Assembly (NCBI GenBank): GCA_037783415.1
Contig: JAZGTN010000311.1
Coordinates: 1 to 64,000, forward strand
Direction: 5' to 3'
Source of the DNA: Leptasterias polaris
Lineage: Eukaryota; Echinodermata; Asteroidea; Forcipulatida; Asteriidae
Length of the DNA stretch: 64,000 bases
Part shown: positions 14,601 through 28,700 of the stretch, piece by piece
How positions within the stretch are numbered: the stretch's first letter is position 1
How the letters are laid out: the number at the start of each line of letters is the position of its first letter
The notes under the pieces: model-generated
The model's database searches: none
The model's input: the letters and a program-made list of their open reading frames with translations, nothing else
What the model was told of the DNA's origin: nothing
Program-made: the position numbers and the translations under genes

Positions 14601-17600
14601 GGAGACGAAAAAAATTCAAACCCCTCAGAACGCGCTGAGATTAATTCTTTACTAAGAAACAAGGGTGTACTGAACAAACTGGTTGATTCTGAGCGTATTC
14701 TGAGACGAAAAAAATTCAAACCCTCAGAATGCGCCGAGATTAATTCTTTACTAAGAAACATGGGTGTACTGAACAAACTGGTTGATTCTGAGCGTATTCT
14801 GAGACGAAAAAAATTCAAACCCCTCAGAATGCGCCGAGATTAATTCTTTACTAAGAAACATGGGTGTACTGAACAAACTGGTTGATTCTGAGCGTATTCT
14901 GAGACGAAAAAAATTCAAACCCCTCAGAATGCGCTGAGATTAATTCTTTACTAAGAAACATGGGTGTACTGAACAAACTGGTTGATTCTGAGCGTATTCT
15001 GAGACGAAAAAAATTCAACCCCTCAGAATGCGCTGAGATTAATTCTTTACTAAGAAACATGGGTGTACTGAACAAACTGGTTGATTCTGAGCGTATTCTG
15101 AGACGAAAAAAATTCAAACCCCTCAAAACGCGCTGAGATTAATTCTTTACTAAGAAACATGGGTGTACTGAACAAACTGGTTGATTCTGAGCGTATTCTG
15201 AGACGAAAAAAATTCAAACCCCTCAAAACGCGCTGAGATTAATTCTTTACTAAGAAACATGGGTGTACTGAACAAACTGGTTGATTCTGAGCGTGATCGG
15301 AGACGAAAAAAATTCAAACCCCTCAGAATGCGCTGAGATTAATTCTTTACTAAGAAACATGGGTGTACTGAACAAACTGGTTGATTCTGAGCGTATTCTG
15401 AGACGAAAAAAATTCAAACCCCTCAGAATGCGCCGAGATTAATTCTTTACTAAGAAACATGGGTGTACTGAACAAACTGGTTGATTCTGAGCGTATTCTG
15501 AGACGAAAAAAATTCAAACCCCTCAGAATGCGCCGAGATTAATTCTTTACTAAGAAACATGGGTGTACTGAACAAACTGGTTGATTCTGAGCGTATTCTG
15601 AGACGAAAAAAATTCAAACCCCTCAGAATGCGCTGAGATTAATTCTTTACTAAGAAACATGGGTGTACTGAACAAACTGGTTGATTCTGAGCGTGATCGG
15701 AGACGAAAAAAATTCAAACCCCTCAGAATGCGCTGAGATTAATTCTTTACTAAGAAACATGGGTGTACTGAACAAACTGGTTGATTCTGAGCGTATTCTG
15801 AGACGAAAAAAATTCAAACCCCTCAGAATGCGCCGAGATTAATTCTTTACTAAGAAACATGGGTGTACTGAACAAACTGGTTGATTCTGAGCGTATTCTG
15901 AGACGAAAAAAATTCAAACCCCTCAGAATGCGCCGAGATTAATTCTTTACTAAGAAACATGGGTGTACTGAACAAACTGGTTGATTCTGAGCGTATTCTG
16001 AGACGAAAAAAATTCAAACCCCTCAGAATGCGCTGAGATTAATTCTTTACTAAGAAACATGGGTGTACTGAACAAACTGGTTGATTCTGAGCGTGATCGG
16101 AGACGAAAAAAATTCAAACCCCTCAGAACGCGCTGAGATTAATTCTTTACTAGAAACAAGGGTGTACTGAACAAACTGGTTGATTCTGAGCGTATTCTGA
16201 GACGAAAAAAATTCAAACCCCTCAGAATGCGCCGAGATTAATTCTTTACTAAGAAACATGGGTGTACTGAACAAACTGGTTGATTCTGAGCGTATTCTGA
16301 GACGAAAAAAATTCAAACCCCTCAGAATGCGCCGAGATTAATTCTTTACTAAGAAACATGGGTGTACTGAACAAACTGGTTGATTCTGAGCGTATTCTGA
16401 GACGAAAAAAATTCAAACCCCTCAGAATGCGCCGAGATTAATTCTTTACTAAGAAACATGGGTGTACTGAACAAACTGGTTGATTCTGAGCGTATTCTGA
16501 GACGAAAAAAATTCAAACCCCTCAGAATGCGCCGAGATTAATTCTTACTAAGAAACATGGGTGTACTGAACAAACTGGTTGATTCTGAGCGTATTCTGAG
16601 ACGAAAAAAATTCAAACCCCTCAGAATGCGCCGAGATTAATTCTTTACTAAGAAACATGGGTGTACTGAACAAACTGGTTGATTCTGAGCGTATTCTGAG
16701 ACGAAAAAAATTCAAACCCCTCAGAATGCGCTGAGATTAATTCTTTACTAAGAAACATGGGTGTACTGAACAAACTGGTTGATTCTGAGCGTGATCGGAG
16801 ACGAAAAAAATTCAAACCCCTCAGAACGCGCTGAGATTAATTCTTTACTAAGAAACAAGGGTGTACTGAACAAACTGGTTGATTCTGAGCGTATTCTGAG
16901 ACGAAAAAAATTCAAACCCCTCAGAATGCGCCGAGATTAATTCTTTACTAAGAAACATGGGTGTACTGAACAAACTGGTTGATTCTGAGCGTATTCTGAG
17001 ACGAAAAAAATTCAAACCCCTCAGAATGCGCCGAGATTAATTCTTTACTAAGAAACATGGGTGTACTGAACAAACTGGTTGATTCTGAGCGTATTCTGAG
17101 ACGAAAAAAATTCAAACCCCTCAGAATGCGCTGAGATTAATTCTTTACTAAGAAACATGGGTGTACTGAACAAACTGGTTGATTCTGAGCGTATTCTGAG
17201 ACGAAAAAAATTCAAACCCCTCAGAATGCGCTGAGATTAATTCTTTACTAAGAAACATGGGTGTACTGAACAAACTGGTTGATTCTGAGCGTATTCTGAG
17301 ACGAAAAAAATTCAAACCCCTCAAAACGCGCTGAGATTAATTCTTTACTAAGAAACATGGGTGTACTGAACAAACTGGTTGATTCTGAGCGTATTCTGAG
17401 ACGAAAAAAATTCAAACCCCTCAAAACGCGCTGAGATTAATTCTTTACTAAGAAACATGGGTGTACTGAACAAACTGGTTGATTCTGAGCGTGATCGGAG
17501 ACGAAAAAAATTCAAACCCCTCAGAATGCGCTGAGATTAATTCTTTACTAAGAAACATGGGTGTACTGAACAAACTGGTTGATTCTGAGCGTATTCTGAG

Positions 17601-18600
17601 ACGAAAAAAATTCAAACCCCTCAGAATGCGCCGAGATTAATTCTTTACTAAGAAACATGGGTGTACTGAACAAACTGGTTGATTCTGAGCGTATTCTGAG
17701 ACGAAAAAAATTCAAACCCTCAGAATGCGCCGAGATTAATTCTTTACTAAGAAACATGGGTGTACTGAACAAACTGGTTGATTCTGAGCGTATTCTGAGA
17801 CGAAAAAAATTCAAACCCCTCAGAATGCGCTGAGATTAATTCTTTACTAAGAAACATGGGTGTACTGAACAAACTGGTTGATTCTGAGCGTATTCTGAGA
17901 CGAAAAAAATTCAAACCCCTCAGAACGCGCTGGGATTAATTCTTTACTAAGAAACATGGGTGTACTGAACAAACTGGTTGATTCTGAGCGTATTCTGAGA
18001 CGAAAAAAATTCAAACCCCTCAGAATGCGCTGAGATTAATTCTTTACTAAGAAACATGGGTGTACTGAACAAACTGGTTGATTCTGAGCGTATTCTGAGA
18101 CGAAAAAATTCAAACCCCTCAGAATGCGCCGAGATTAATTCTTTACTAAGAAACATGGGTGTACTGAACAAACTGGTTGATTCTGAGCGTATTCTGAGAC
18201 GAAAAAAATTCAAACCCCTCAGAATGCGCCGAGATTAATTCTTTACTAAGAAACATGGGTGTACTGAACAAACTGGTTGATTCTGAGCGTATTCTGAGAC
18301 GAAAAAAAATTCAAACCCCTCAGAATGCGCCGAGATTAATTCTTTACTAAGAAACATGGGTGTACTGAACAAACTGGTTGATTCTGAGCGTATTCTGAGA
18401 CGAAAAAAATTCAAACCCCTCAGAATGCGCTGAGATTAATTCTTTACTAAGAAACATGGGTGTACTGAACAAACTGGTTGATTCTGAGCGTATTCTGAGA
18501 CGAAAAAAATTCAAACCCTTCAGAATGCGCTGAGATTAATTCTTTACTAAGAAACATGGGTGTACTGAACAAACTGGTTGATTCTGAGCGTATTCTGAGA

Positions 18601-21010
18601 CGAAAAAAATTCAAACCCCTCAGAACGCGCTGAGATTAATTCTTTACTAAGAAACAAGGGTGTACTGAACAAACTGGTTGATTCTGAGCGTATTCTGAGA
18701 CGAAAAAAATTCAAACCCCTCAGAATGCGCCGAGATTAATTCTTTACTAAGAAACATGGGTGTACTGAACAAACTGGTTGATTCTGAGCGTATTCTGAGA
18801 CGAAAAAATTCAAACCCCTCAGAATGCGCCGAGATTAATTCTTTACTAAGAAACATGGGTGTACTGAACAAACTGGTTGATTCTGAGCGTATTCTGAGAC
18901 GAAAAAAATTCAAACCCCTCAGAATGCGCCGAGATTAATTCTTTACTAAGAAACATGGGTGTACTGAACAAACTGGTTGATTCTGAGCGTATTCTGAGAC
19001 GAAAAAAATTCAAACCCCTCAGAATGCGCCGAGATTAATTCTTTACTAAGAAACATGGGTGTACTGAACAAACTGGTTGATTCTGAGCGTATTCTGAGAC
19101 GAAAAAAATTCAAACCCCTCAGAATGCGCCGAGATTAATTCTTTACTAAGAAACATGGGTGTACTGAACAAACTGGTTGATTCTGAGCGTATTCTGAGAC
19201 GAAAAAAATTCAAACCCCTCAGAATGCGCCGAGATTAATTCTTTACTAAGAAATATGGGTGTACTGAACAAACTGGTTGATTCTGAGCGTATTCTGAGAC
19301 GAAAAAAATTCAAACCCCTCAGAATGCGCTGGGATTAATTCTTTACTAAGAAACATGGGTGTACTGAACAAACTGGTTGATTCTGAGCGTATTCTGAGAC
19401 GAAAAAAATTCAAACCCCTCACAACGCGCTGAGATTAATTCTTTACTAAGAAACATGGGTGTACTGAACAAACTGGTTGATTCTGAGCGTATTCTGAGAC
19501 GAAAAAAATTCAAACCCTTCAGAATGCGCTGAGATTAATTCTTTACTAAGAAACATGGGTGTACTGAACAAACTGGTTGATTCTGAGCGTGATCGGAGAC
19601 GAAAAAAATTCTAACCCCTCAGAATGCGCTGAGATTAATTCTTTACTAAGAAACATGGGTGTACTGAACAAACTGGTTGATTCTGAGCGTATTCTGAGAC
19701 GAACAAAATTCAAACCCCTCAAAACGCGCTGAGATTAATTCTTTACTAAGAAACATGGGTGTACTGAACAAACTGGTTGATTCTGAGCGTGATCGGAGAC
19801 GAAAAAAATTCAAACCCCTCAGAACGCGCTGAGATTAATTCTTTACTAAGAAACATGGGTGTACTGAACAAACTGGTTGATTCTGAGCGTATTCTGAGAC
19901 GAAAAAAATTCAAACCCCTCAAAACGCGCTGAGATTAATTCTTTACTAAGAAACATGGGTGTACTGAACAAACTGGTTGATTCTGAGCGTATTCTGAGAC
20001 GAAAAAAATTCAAACCCCTCAAAACGCGCTGAGATTAATTCTTTACTAAGAAACATGGTTGTACTGAACAAACTGGTTGATTCTGAGCGTATTCTGAGAC
20101 GAAAAAAATTCAAACCCCTCAGAACGCGCTGAGATTAATTCTTTACTAAGAAACATGGGTGTACTGAACAAACTGGTTGATTCTGAGCGTATTCTGAGAC
20201 GAAAAAAATTCAAACCCCTCAGAACGCGCTGAGATTAATTCTTTACTAAGAAACATGGGTGTACTGAACAAACTGGTTGATTCTGAGCGTATTCTGAGAC
20301 GAAAAAAATTCAAACCCCTCAGAATGCGCTGAGATTAATTCTTTACTAAGAAACATGGGTGTACTGAACAAACTGGTTGATTCTGAGCGTATTCTGAGAC
20401 GAAAAAAATTCAAACCCCTCAGAATGCGCTGAGATTAATTCTTTACTAAGAAACATGGGTGTACTGAACAAACTGGTTGATTCTGAGCGTGATCGGAGAC
20501 GAAAAAAATTCAAACCCCTCAGAATGCGCTGAGATTAATTCTTTACTAAGAAACATGGGTGTACTGAACAAACTGGTTGATTCTGAGCGTATTCTGAGAC
20601 GAAAAAAATTCAAACCCCTCAGAATGCGCCGAGATTAATTCTTTACTAAGAAACATGGGTGTACTGAACAAACTGGTTGATTCTGAGCGTATTCTGAGAC
20701 GAAAAAAATTCAAACCCCTCAGAATGCGCCGAGATTAATTCTTTACTAAGAAACATGGGTGTACTGAACAAACTGGTTGATTCTGAGCGTATTCTGAGAC
20801 GAAAAAAATTCAAACCCCTCAGAATGCGCCGAGATTAATTCTTTACTAAGAAACATGGGTGTACTGAACAAACTGGTTGATTCTGAGCGTGATCGGAGAC
20901 GAAAAAAATTCAAACCCCTCAGAACGCGCTGAGATTAATTCTTTACTAAGAAACAAGGGTGTACTGAACAAACTGGTTGATTCTGAGCGTATTCTGAGAC
21001 GAAAAAAATT
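18601..21010 (+). repeat. Higher-order repeat block, copy A of a 4.7-kb-offset pair
   Basis: A run of about 24 monomers starting with an AACAAGGG-type unit. It continues with AGAATGCGCC units, one AAATATGGG unit (19,211), ACAACGCGCT (19,411), CCCTTCAG with GATCGG (19,511), AAAACGCGCT with GATCGG (19,711), CATGGTTG (20,051) and ends with another AACAAGGG unit (20,911). The same order is found 4,700 bp downstream. Even the A6 variant at about 18,803 is shared with about 23,503, which shows that this particular A6 is inherited. Confidence 0.85.
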
Positions 21011-23300
21011 CAAACCCCTCACAACGCGCTGAGATTAATTCTTTACTAAGAAACATGGGTGTACTGAACAAACTGGTTGATTCTGAGCGTATTCTGAGAC
21101 GAAAAAAATTCAAACCCCTCAGAATGCGCTGAGATTAATTCTTTACTAAGAAACATGGGTGTACTGAACAAACTGGTTGATTCTGAGCGTATTCTGAGAC
21201 GAAAAAAATTCAAACCCCTCAGAATGCGCTGAGATTAATTCTTTACTAAGAAACATGGGTGTACTGAACAAACTGGTTGATTCTGAGCGTGATCGGAGAC
21301 GAAAAAAATTCAAACCCCTCAGAATGCGCGGAGATTAATTCTTTACTAAGAAACATGGGTGTACTGAACAAACTGGTTGATTCTGAGCGTATTCTGAGAC
21401 GAAAAAAATTCAAACCCCTCAGAATGCACCGAGATTAATTCTTTACTAAGAAACATGGGTGTACTGAACAAACTGGTTGATTCTGAGCGTATTCTGAGAC
21501 GAAAAAAATTCAAACCCCTCAGAATGCGCCGAGATTAATTCTTTACTAAGAAACATGGGTGTACTGAACAAACTGGTTGATTCTGATCGTATTCTGAGAC
21601 GAAAAAAATTCAAACCCTTCAGAATGCGCTGAGATTAATTCTTTACTAAGAAATATGGGTGTACTGAACAAACTGGTTGATTCTGAGCGTGATCGGAGAC
21701 GAAAAAAATTCAAACCCCTCAGAACGCGCTGAGATTAATTCTTTACTAAGAAACATGGGTGTACTGAACAAACTGGTTGATTCTGAGCGTATTCTGAGAC
21801 GAAAAAAATTCAAACCCCTCAGAATGCGCCGAGATTAATTCTTTACTAAGAAACATGGGTGTACTGAACAAACTGGTTGATTCTGAGCGTATTCTGAGAC
21901 GAAAAAAATTCAAACCCCTCAGAATGCGCCGAGATTAATTCTTTACTAAGAAACATGGGTGTACTGAACAAACTGGTTGATTCTGAGCGTATTCTGAGAC
22001 GAAAAAAATTCAAACCCCTCAGAATGCGCTGAGATTAATTCTTTACTAAGAAACATGGGTGTACTGAACAAACTGGTTGATTCTGAGCGTGATCGGAGAC
22101 GAAAAAAATTCAAACCCCTCAGAACGCGCTGAGATTAATTCTTTACTAAGAAACAAGGGTGTACTGAACAAACTGGTTGATTCTGAGCGTATTCTGAGAC
22201 GAAAAAAATTCAAACCCCTCACAACGCGCTGAGATTAATTCTTTACTAAGAAACATGGGTGTACTGAACAAACTGGTTGATTCTGAGCGTATTCTGAGAC
22301 GAAAAAAATTCAAACCCCTCAGAATGCGCTGAGATTAATTCTTTACTAAGAAACATGGGTGTACTGAACAAACTGGTTGATTCTGAGCGTATTCTGAGAC
22401 GAAAAAAATTCAAACCCCTCAAAACGCGCTGAGATTAATTCTTTACTAAGAAACATGGGTGTACTGAACAAACTGGTTGATTCTGAGCGTATTCTGAGAC
22501 GAAAAAAATTCAAACCCCTCAAAACGCGCTGAGATTAATTCTTTACTAAGAAACATGGGTGTACTGAACAAACTGGTTGATTCTGAGCGTATTCTGAGAC
22601 GAAAAAAATTCAAACCCCTCAGAATGCGCTGAGATTAATTCTTTACTAAGAAACATGGGTGTACTGAACAAACTGGTTGATTCTGAGCGTATTCTGAGAC
22701 GAAAAAAATTCAAACCCCTCAGAATGCGCTGAGATTAATTCTTTACTAAGAAACATGGGTGTACTGAACAAACTGGTTGATTCTGAGCGTGATCGGAGAC
22801 GAAAAAAATTCAAACCCCTCAGAATGCGCGGAGATTAATTCTTTACTAAGAAACATGGGTGTACTGAACAAACTGGTTGATTCTGAGCGTATTCTGAGAC
22901 GAAAAAAATTCAAACCCCTCAGAATGCGCCGAGATTAATTCTTTACTAAGAAACATGGGTGTACTGAACAAACTGGTTGATTCTGAGCGTATTCTGAGAC
23001 GAAAAAAATTCAAACCCCTCAGAATGCGCCGAGATTAATTCTTTACTAAGAAACATGGGTGTACTGAACAAACTGGTTGATTCTGATCGTATTCTGAGAC
23101 GAAAAAAATTCAAACCCTTCAGAATGCGCTGAGATTAATTCTTTACTAAGAAATATGGGTGTACTGAACAAACTGGTTGATTCTGAGCGTGATCGGAGAC
23201 GAAAAAAATTCAAACCCCTCAGAACGCGCTGAGATTAATTCTTTACTAAGAAACATGGGTGTACTGAACAAACTGGTTGATTCTGAGCGTATTCTGAGAC

Positions 23301-25710
23301 GAAAAAAAATTCAAACCCCTCAGAACGCGCTGAGATTAATTCTTTACTAAGAAACAAGGGTGTACTGAACAAACTGGTTGATTCTGAGCGTATTCTGAGA
23401 CGAAAAAAATTCAAACCCCTCAGAATGCGCCGAGATTAATTCTTTACTAAGAAACATGGGTGTACTGAACAAACTGGTTGATTCTGAGCGTATTCTGAGA
23501 CGAAAAAATTCAAACCCCTCAGAATGCGCCGAGATTAATTCTTTACTAAGAAACATGGGTGTACTGAACAAACTGGTTGATTCTGAGCGTATTCTGAGAC
23601 GAAAAAAATTCAAACCCCTCAGAATGCGCCGAGATTAATTCTTTACTAAGAAACATGGGTGTACTGAACAAACTGGTTGATTCTGAGCGTATTCTGAGAC
23701 GAAAAAAATTCAAACCCCTCAGAATGCGCCGAGATTAATTCTTTACTAAGAAACATGGGTGTACTGAACAAACTGGTTGATTCTGAGCGTATTCTGAGAC
23801 GAAAAAAATTCAAACCCCTCAGAATGCGCCGAGATTAATTCTTTACTAAGAAACATGGGTGTACTGAACAAACTGGTTGATTCTGAGCGTATTCTGAGAC
23901 GAAAAAAATTCAAACCCCTCAGAATGCGCCGAGATTAATTCTTTACTAAGAAATATGGGTGTACTGAACAAACTGGTTGATTCTGAGCGTATTCTGAGAC
24001 GAAAAAAATTCAAACCCCTCAGAATGCGCTGAGATTAATTCTTTACTAAGAAACATGGGTGTACTGAACAAACTGGTTGATTCTGAGCGTATTCTGAGAC
24101 GAAAAAAATTCAAACCCCTCACAACGCGCTGAGATTAATTCTTTACTAAGAAACATGGGTGTACTGAACAAACTGGTTGATTCTGAGCGTATTCTGAGAC
24201 GAAAAAAATTCAAACCCTTCAGAATGCGCTGAGATTAATTCTTTACTAAGAAACATGGGTGTACTGAACAAACTGGTTGATTCTGAGCGTGATCGGAGAC
24301 GAAAAAAATTCAAACCCCTCAGAATGCGCTGAGATTAATTCTTTACTAAGAAACATGGGTGTACTGAACAAACTGGTTGATTCTGAGCGTATTCTGAGAC
24401 GAAAAAAATTCAAACCCCTCAAAACGCGCTGAGATTAATTCTTTACTAAGAAACATGGGTGTACTGAACAAACTGGTTGATTCTGAGCGTGATCGGAGAC
24501 GAAAAAAATTCAAACCCCTCAGAACGCGCTGAGATTAATTCTTTACTAAGAAACATGGGTGTACTGAACAAACTGGTTGATTCTGAGCGTATTCTGAGAC
24601 GAAAAAAATTCAAACCCCTCAAAACGCGCTGAGATTAATTCTTTACTAAGAAACATGGGTGTACTGAACAAACTGGTTGATTCTGAGCGTATTCTGAGAC
24701 GAAAAAAATTCAAACCCCTCAAAACGCGCTGAGATTAATTCTTTACTAAGAAACATGGTTGTACTGAACAAACTGGTTGATTCTGAGCGTATTCTGAGAC
24801 GAAAAAAATTCAAACCCCTCAGAACGCGCTGAGATTGATTCTTTACTAAGAAACATGGGTGTACTGAACAAACTGGTTGATTCTGAGCGTATTCTGAGAC
24901 GAAAAAAATTCAAACCCCTCAGAACGCGCTGAGATTAATTCTTTACTAAGAAACATGGGTGTACTGAACAAACTGGTTGATTCTGAGCGTATTCTGAGAC
25001 GAAAAAAATTCAAACCCCTCAGAATGCGCTGAGATTAATTCTTTACTAAGAAACATGGGTGTACTGAACAAACTGGTTGATTCTGAGCGTATTCTGAGAC
25101 GAAAAAAATTCAAACCCCTCAGAATGCGCTGAGATTAATTCTTTACTAAGAAACATGGGTGTACTGAACAAACTGGTTGATTCTGAGCGTGATCGGAGAC
25201 GAAAAAAATTCAAACCCCTCAGAATGCGCTGAGATTAATTCTTTACTAAGAAACATGGGTGTACTGAACAAACTGGTTGATTCTGAGCGTATTCTGAGAC
25301 GAAAAAAATTCAAACCCCTCAGAATGCGCCGAGATTAATTCTTTACTAAGAAACATGGGTGTACTGAACAAACTGGTTGATTCTGAGCGTATTCTGAGAC
25401 GAAAAAAATTCAAACCCCTCAGAATGCGCCGAGATTAATTCTTTACTAAGAAACATGGGTGTACTGAACAAACTGGTTGATTCTGAGCGTATTCTGAGAC
25501 GAAAAAAATTCAAACCCCTCAGAATGCGCTGAGATTAATTCTTTACTAAGAAACATGGGTGTACTGAACAAACTGGTTGATTCTGAGCGTGATCGGAGAC
25601 GAAAAAAATTCAAACCCCTCAGAACGCGCTGAGATTAATTCTTTACTAAGAAACAAGGGTGTACTGAACAAACTGGTTGATTCTGAGCGTATTCTGAGAC
25701 GAAAAAAATT
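23301..25710 (+). repeat. Higher-order repeat block, copy B of the 4.7-kb-offset pair
   Basis: Same monomer order as 18,601-21,010 at an offset of 4,700 bp: AAATATGGG at 23,950 (against 19,250), ACAACGCGCT at 24,121 (against 19,421) and CATGGTTG at 24,751 (against 20,051). It has its own differences: GATTGATT at 24,831, normal CAAACCCC at 24,311 where copy A has CTAACCCC, and a T for C at position 100 in the unit starting 25,511. A further forward copy lies at 11,651-13,970, and two inverted ones at about 2,360-4,650 and 9,320-11,644. Confidence 0.85.
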
Positions 25711-28700
25711 CAAACCCCTCAGAATGCGCCGAGATTAATTCTTTACTAAGAAACATGGGTGTACTGAACAAACTGGTTGATTCTGAGCGTATTCTGTGAC
25801 GAAAAAAATTCAAACCCCTCAGAATGCGCCGAGATTAATTCTTTACTAAGAAACATGGGTGTACTGAACAAACTGGTTGATTCTGAGCGTATTCTGAGAC
25901 GAAAAAAATTCAAACCCCTCAGAATGCGCCGAGATTAATTCTTTACTAAGAAACATGGGTGTACTGAACAAACTGGTTGATTCTGAGCGTATTCTGAGAC
26001 GAAAAAAATTCAAACCCCTCAGAATGCGCCGAGATTAATTCTTTACTAAGAAACATGGGTGTACTGAACAAACTGGTTGATTCTGAGCGTATTCTGAGAC
26101 GAAAAAAATTCAAACCCCTCAGAATGCGCTGAGATTAATTCTTTACTAAGAAACATGGGTGTACTGAACAAACTGGTTGATTCTGAGCGTATTCTGAGAC
26201 GAAAAAAATTCAAACCCCTCACAACGCGCTGAGATTAATTCTTTACTAAGAAACATGGGTGTACTGAACAAACTGGTTGATTCTGAGCGTATTCTGAGAC
26301 GAAAAAAAATCAAACCCCTCAGAATGCGCTGAGATTAATTCTTTACTAAGAAACATGGGTGTACTGAACAAACTGGTTGATTCTGAGCGTATTCTGAGAC
26401 GAAAAAAATTCAAACCCCTCAAAACGCGCTGAGATTAATTCTTTACTAAGAAACATGGGTGTACTGAACAAACTGGTTGATTCTGAGCGTATTCTGAGAC
26501 GAAAAAAATTCAAACCCCTCAAAACGCGCTGAGATTAATTCTTTACTAAGAAACATGGGTGTACTGAACAAACTGGTTGATTCTGAGCGTGATCGGAGAC
26601 GAAAAAAATTCAAACCCCTCAGAATGCGCTGAGATTAATTCTTTACTAAGAAACATGGGTGTACTGAACAAACTTGTTGATTCTGAGCGTATTCTGAGAC
26701 GAAAAAAATTCAAACCCCTCAGAATGCGCCGAGATTAATTCTTTACTAAGAAACATGGGTGTACTGAACAAACTGGTTGATTCTGAGCGTATTCTGAGAC
26801 GAAAAAAATTCAAACCCCTCAGAATGCGCCGAGATTAATTCTTTACTAAGAAACATGGGTGTACTGAACAAACTGGTTGATTCTGAGCGTATTCTGAGAC
26901 GAAAAAAATTCAAACCCCTCAGAATGCGCTGAGATTAATTCTTTACTAAGAAACATGGGTGTACTGAACAAACTGGTTGATTCTGAGCGTGATCGGAGAC
27001 GAAAAAAATTCAAACCCCTCAGAACGCGCTGAGATTAATTCTTTACTAAGAAACAAGGGTGTACTGAACAAACTGGTTGATTCTGAGCGTATTCTGAGAC
27101 GAAAAAAATTCAAACCCCTCACAACGCGCTGAGATTAATTCTTTACTAAGAAACATGGGTGTACTGAACAAACTGGTTGATTCTGAGCGTATTCTGAGAC
27201 GAAAAAAATTCAAACCCCTCAGAATGCGCTGAGATTAATTCTTTACTAAGAAACATGGGTGTACTGAACAAACTGGTTGATTCTGAGCGTATTCTGAGAC
27301 GAAAAAAATTCAAACCCCTCAAAACGCGCTGAGATTAATTCTTTACTAAGAAACATGGGTGTACTGAACAAACTGGTTGATTCTGAGCGTATTCTGAGAC
27401 GAAAAAAATTCAAACCCCTCAGAATGCGCTGAGATTAATTCTTTACTAAGAAACATGGGTGTACTGAACAAACTGGTTGATTCTGAGCGTATTCTGAGAC
27501 GAAAAAAATTCAAACCCCTCAAAACGCGCTGAGATTAATTCTTTACTAAGAAACATGGGTGTACTGAACAAACTGGTTGATTCTGAGCGTATTCTGAGAC
27601 GAAAAAAATTCAAACCCCTCAAAACGCGCTGAGATTAATTCTTTACTAAGAAACATGGGTGTACTGAACAAACTGGTTGATTCTGAGCGTGATCGGAGAC
27701 GAAAAAAATTCAAACCCCTCAGAATGCGCTGAGATTAATTCTTTACTAAGAAACATGGGTGTACTGAACAAACTGGTTGATTCTGAGCGTATTCTGAGAC
27801 GAAAAAAATTCAAACCCCTCAGAACGCGCTGAGATTAATTCTTTACTAAGAAACAAGGGTGTACTGAACAAACTGGTTGATTCTGAGCGTATTCTGAGAC
27901 GAAAAAAATTCAAACCCCTCAGAATGCGCCGAGATTAATTCTTTACTAAGAAACATGGGTGTACTGAACAAACTGGTTGATTCTGAGCGTATTCTGAGAC
28001 GAAAAAAATTCAAACCCCTCAAAACGCGCTGAGATTAATTCTTTACTAAGAAACATGGGTGTACTGAACAAACTGGTTGATTCTGAGCGTATTCTGAGAC
28101 GAAAAAAATTCAAACCCCTCAAAACGCGCTGAGATTAATTCTTTACTAAGAAACATGGGTGTACTGAACAAACTGGTTGATTCTGAGCGTATTCTGAGAC
28201 GAAAAAAATTCAAACCCCTCAGAATGCGCTGAGATTAATTCTTTACTAAGAAACATGGGTGTACTGAACAAACTGGTTGATTCTGAGCGTATTCTGAGAC
28301 GAAAAAAATTCAAACCCCTCAAAACGCGCTGAGATTAATTCTTTACTAAGAAACATGGGTGTACTGAACAAACTGGTTGATTCTGAGCGTGATCGGAGAC
28401 GAAAAAAATTCAAACCCCTCAGAATGCGCTGAGATTAATTCTTTACTAAGAAACATGGGTGTACTGAACAAACTGGTTGATTCTGAGCGTATTCTGAGAC
28501 GAAAAAAATTCAAACCCCTCAAAACGCGCTGAGATTAATTCTTTACTAAGAAACATGGGTGTACTGAACAAACTGGTTGATTCTGAGCGTATTCTGAGAC
28601 GAAAAAAATTCAAACCCCTCAGAATGCGCTGAGATTAATTCTTTACTAAGAAACATGGGTGTACTGAACAAACTGGTTGATTCTGAGCGTATTCTGAGAC

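Larger units (their letters stand above)
1..23299. repeat. Large palindrome of satellite DNA, arms at least 11.6 kb
   Basis: Arm 1-11,644 and arm 11,651-23,299 (11,649 bp) are reverse complements in monomer order. Rare marks fall at mirrored places: GCTGGGATT at about 17,930 and 19,320 against AATCCCAGC at about 5,350 and 3,950; GATTGATT at about 13,147 against AATCAATC at about 10,138; CTAACCCC at 19,611 against GGGGTTAG at about 3,670; AATGCACC at 21,423 against GGTGCATT at about 1,862; TGATCGTATT at about 21,585 against AATACGATCA at about 1,702. Position p pairs with about 23,295 minus p, and the arms differ by only about 5 bp in length. The left arm is cut by the window edge, so the true size is unknown. 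It may be real or a fold-back read artefact. Confidence 0.88.

Noticed and set aside
150..18938. Dozens of 60-165-codon open frames on both strands within the satellite
   Set aside because: They are all the same repeated 33-residue pattern or its antisense, depend on one-base indels in the A/T run, and lack any gene context. They are satellite DNA, not genes.
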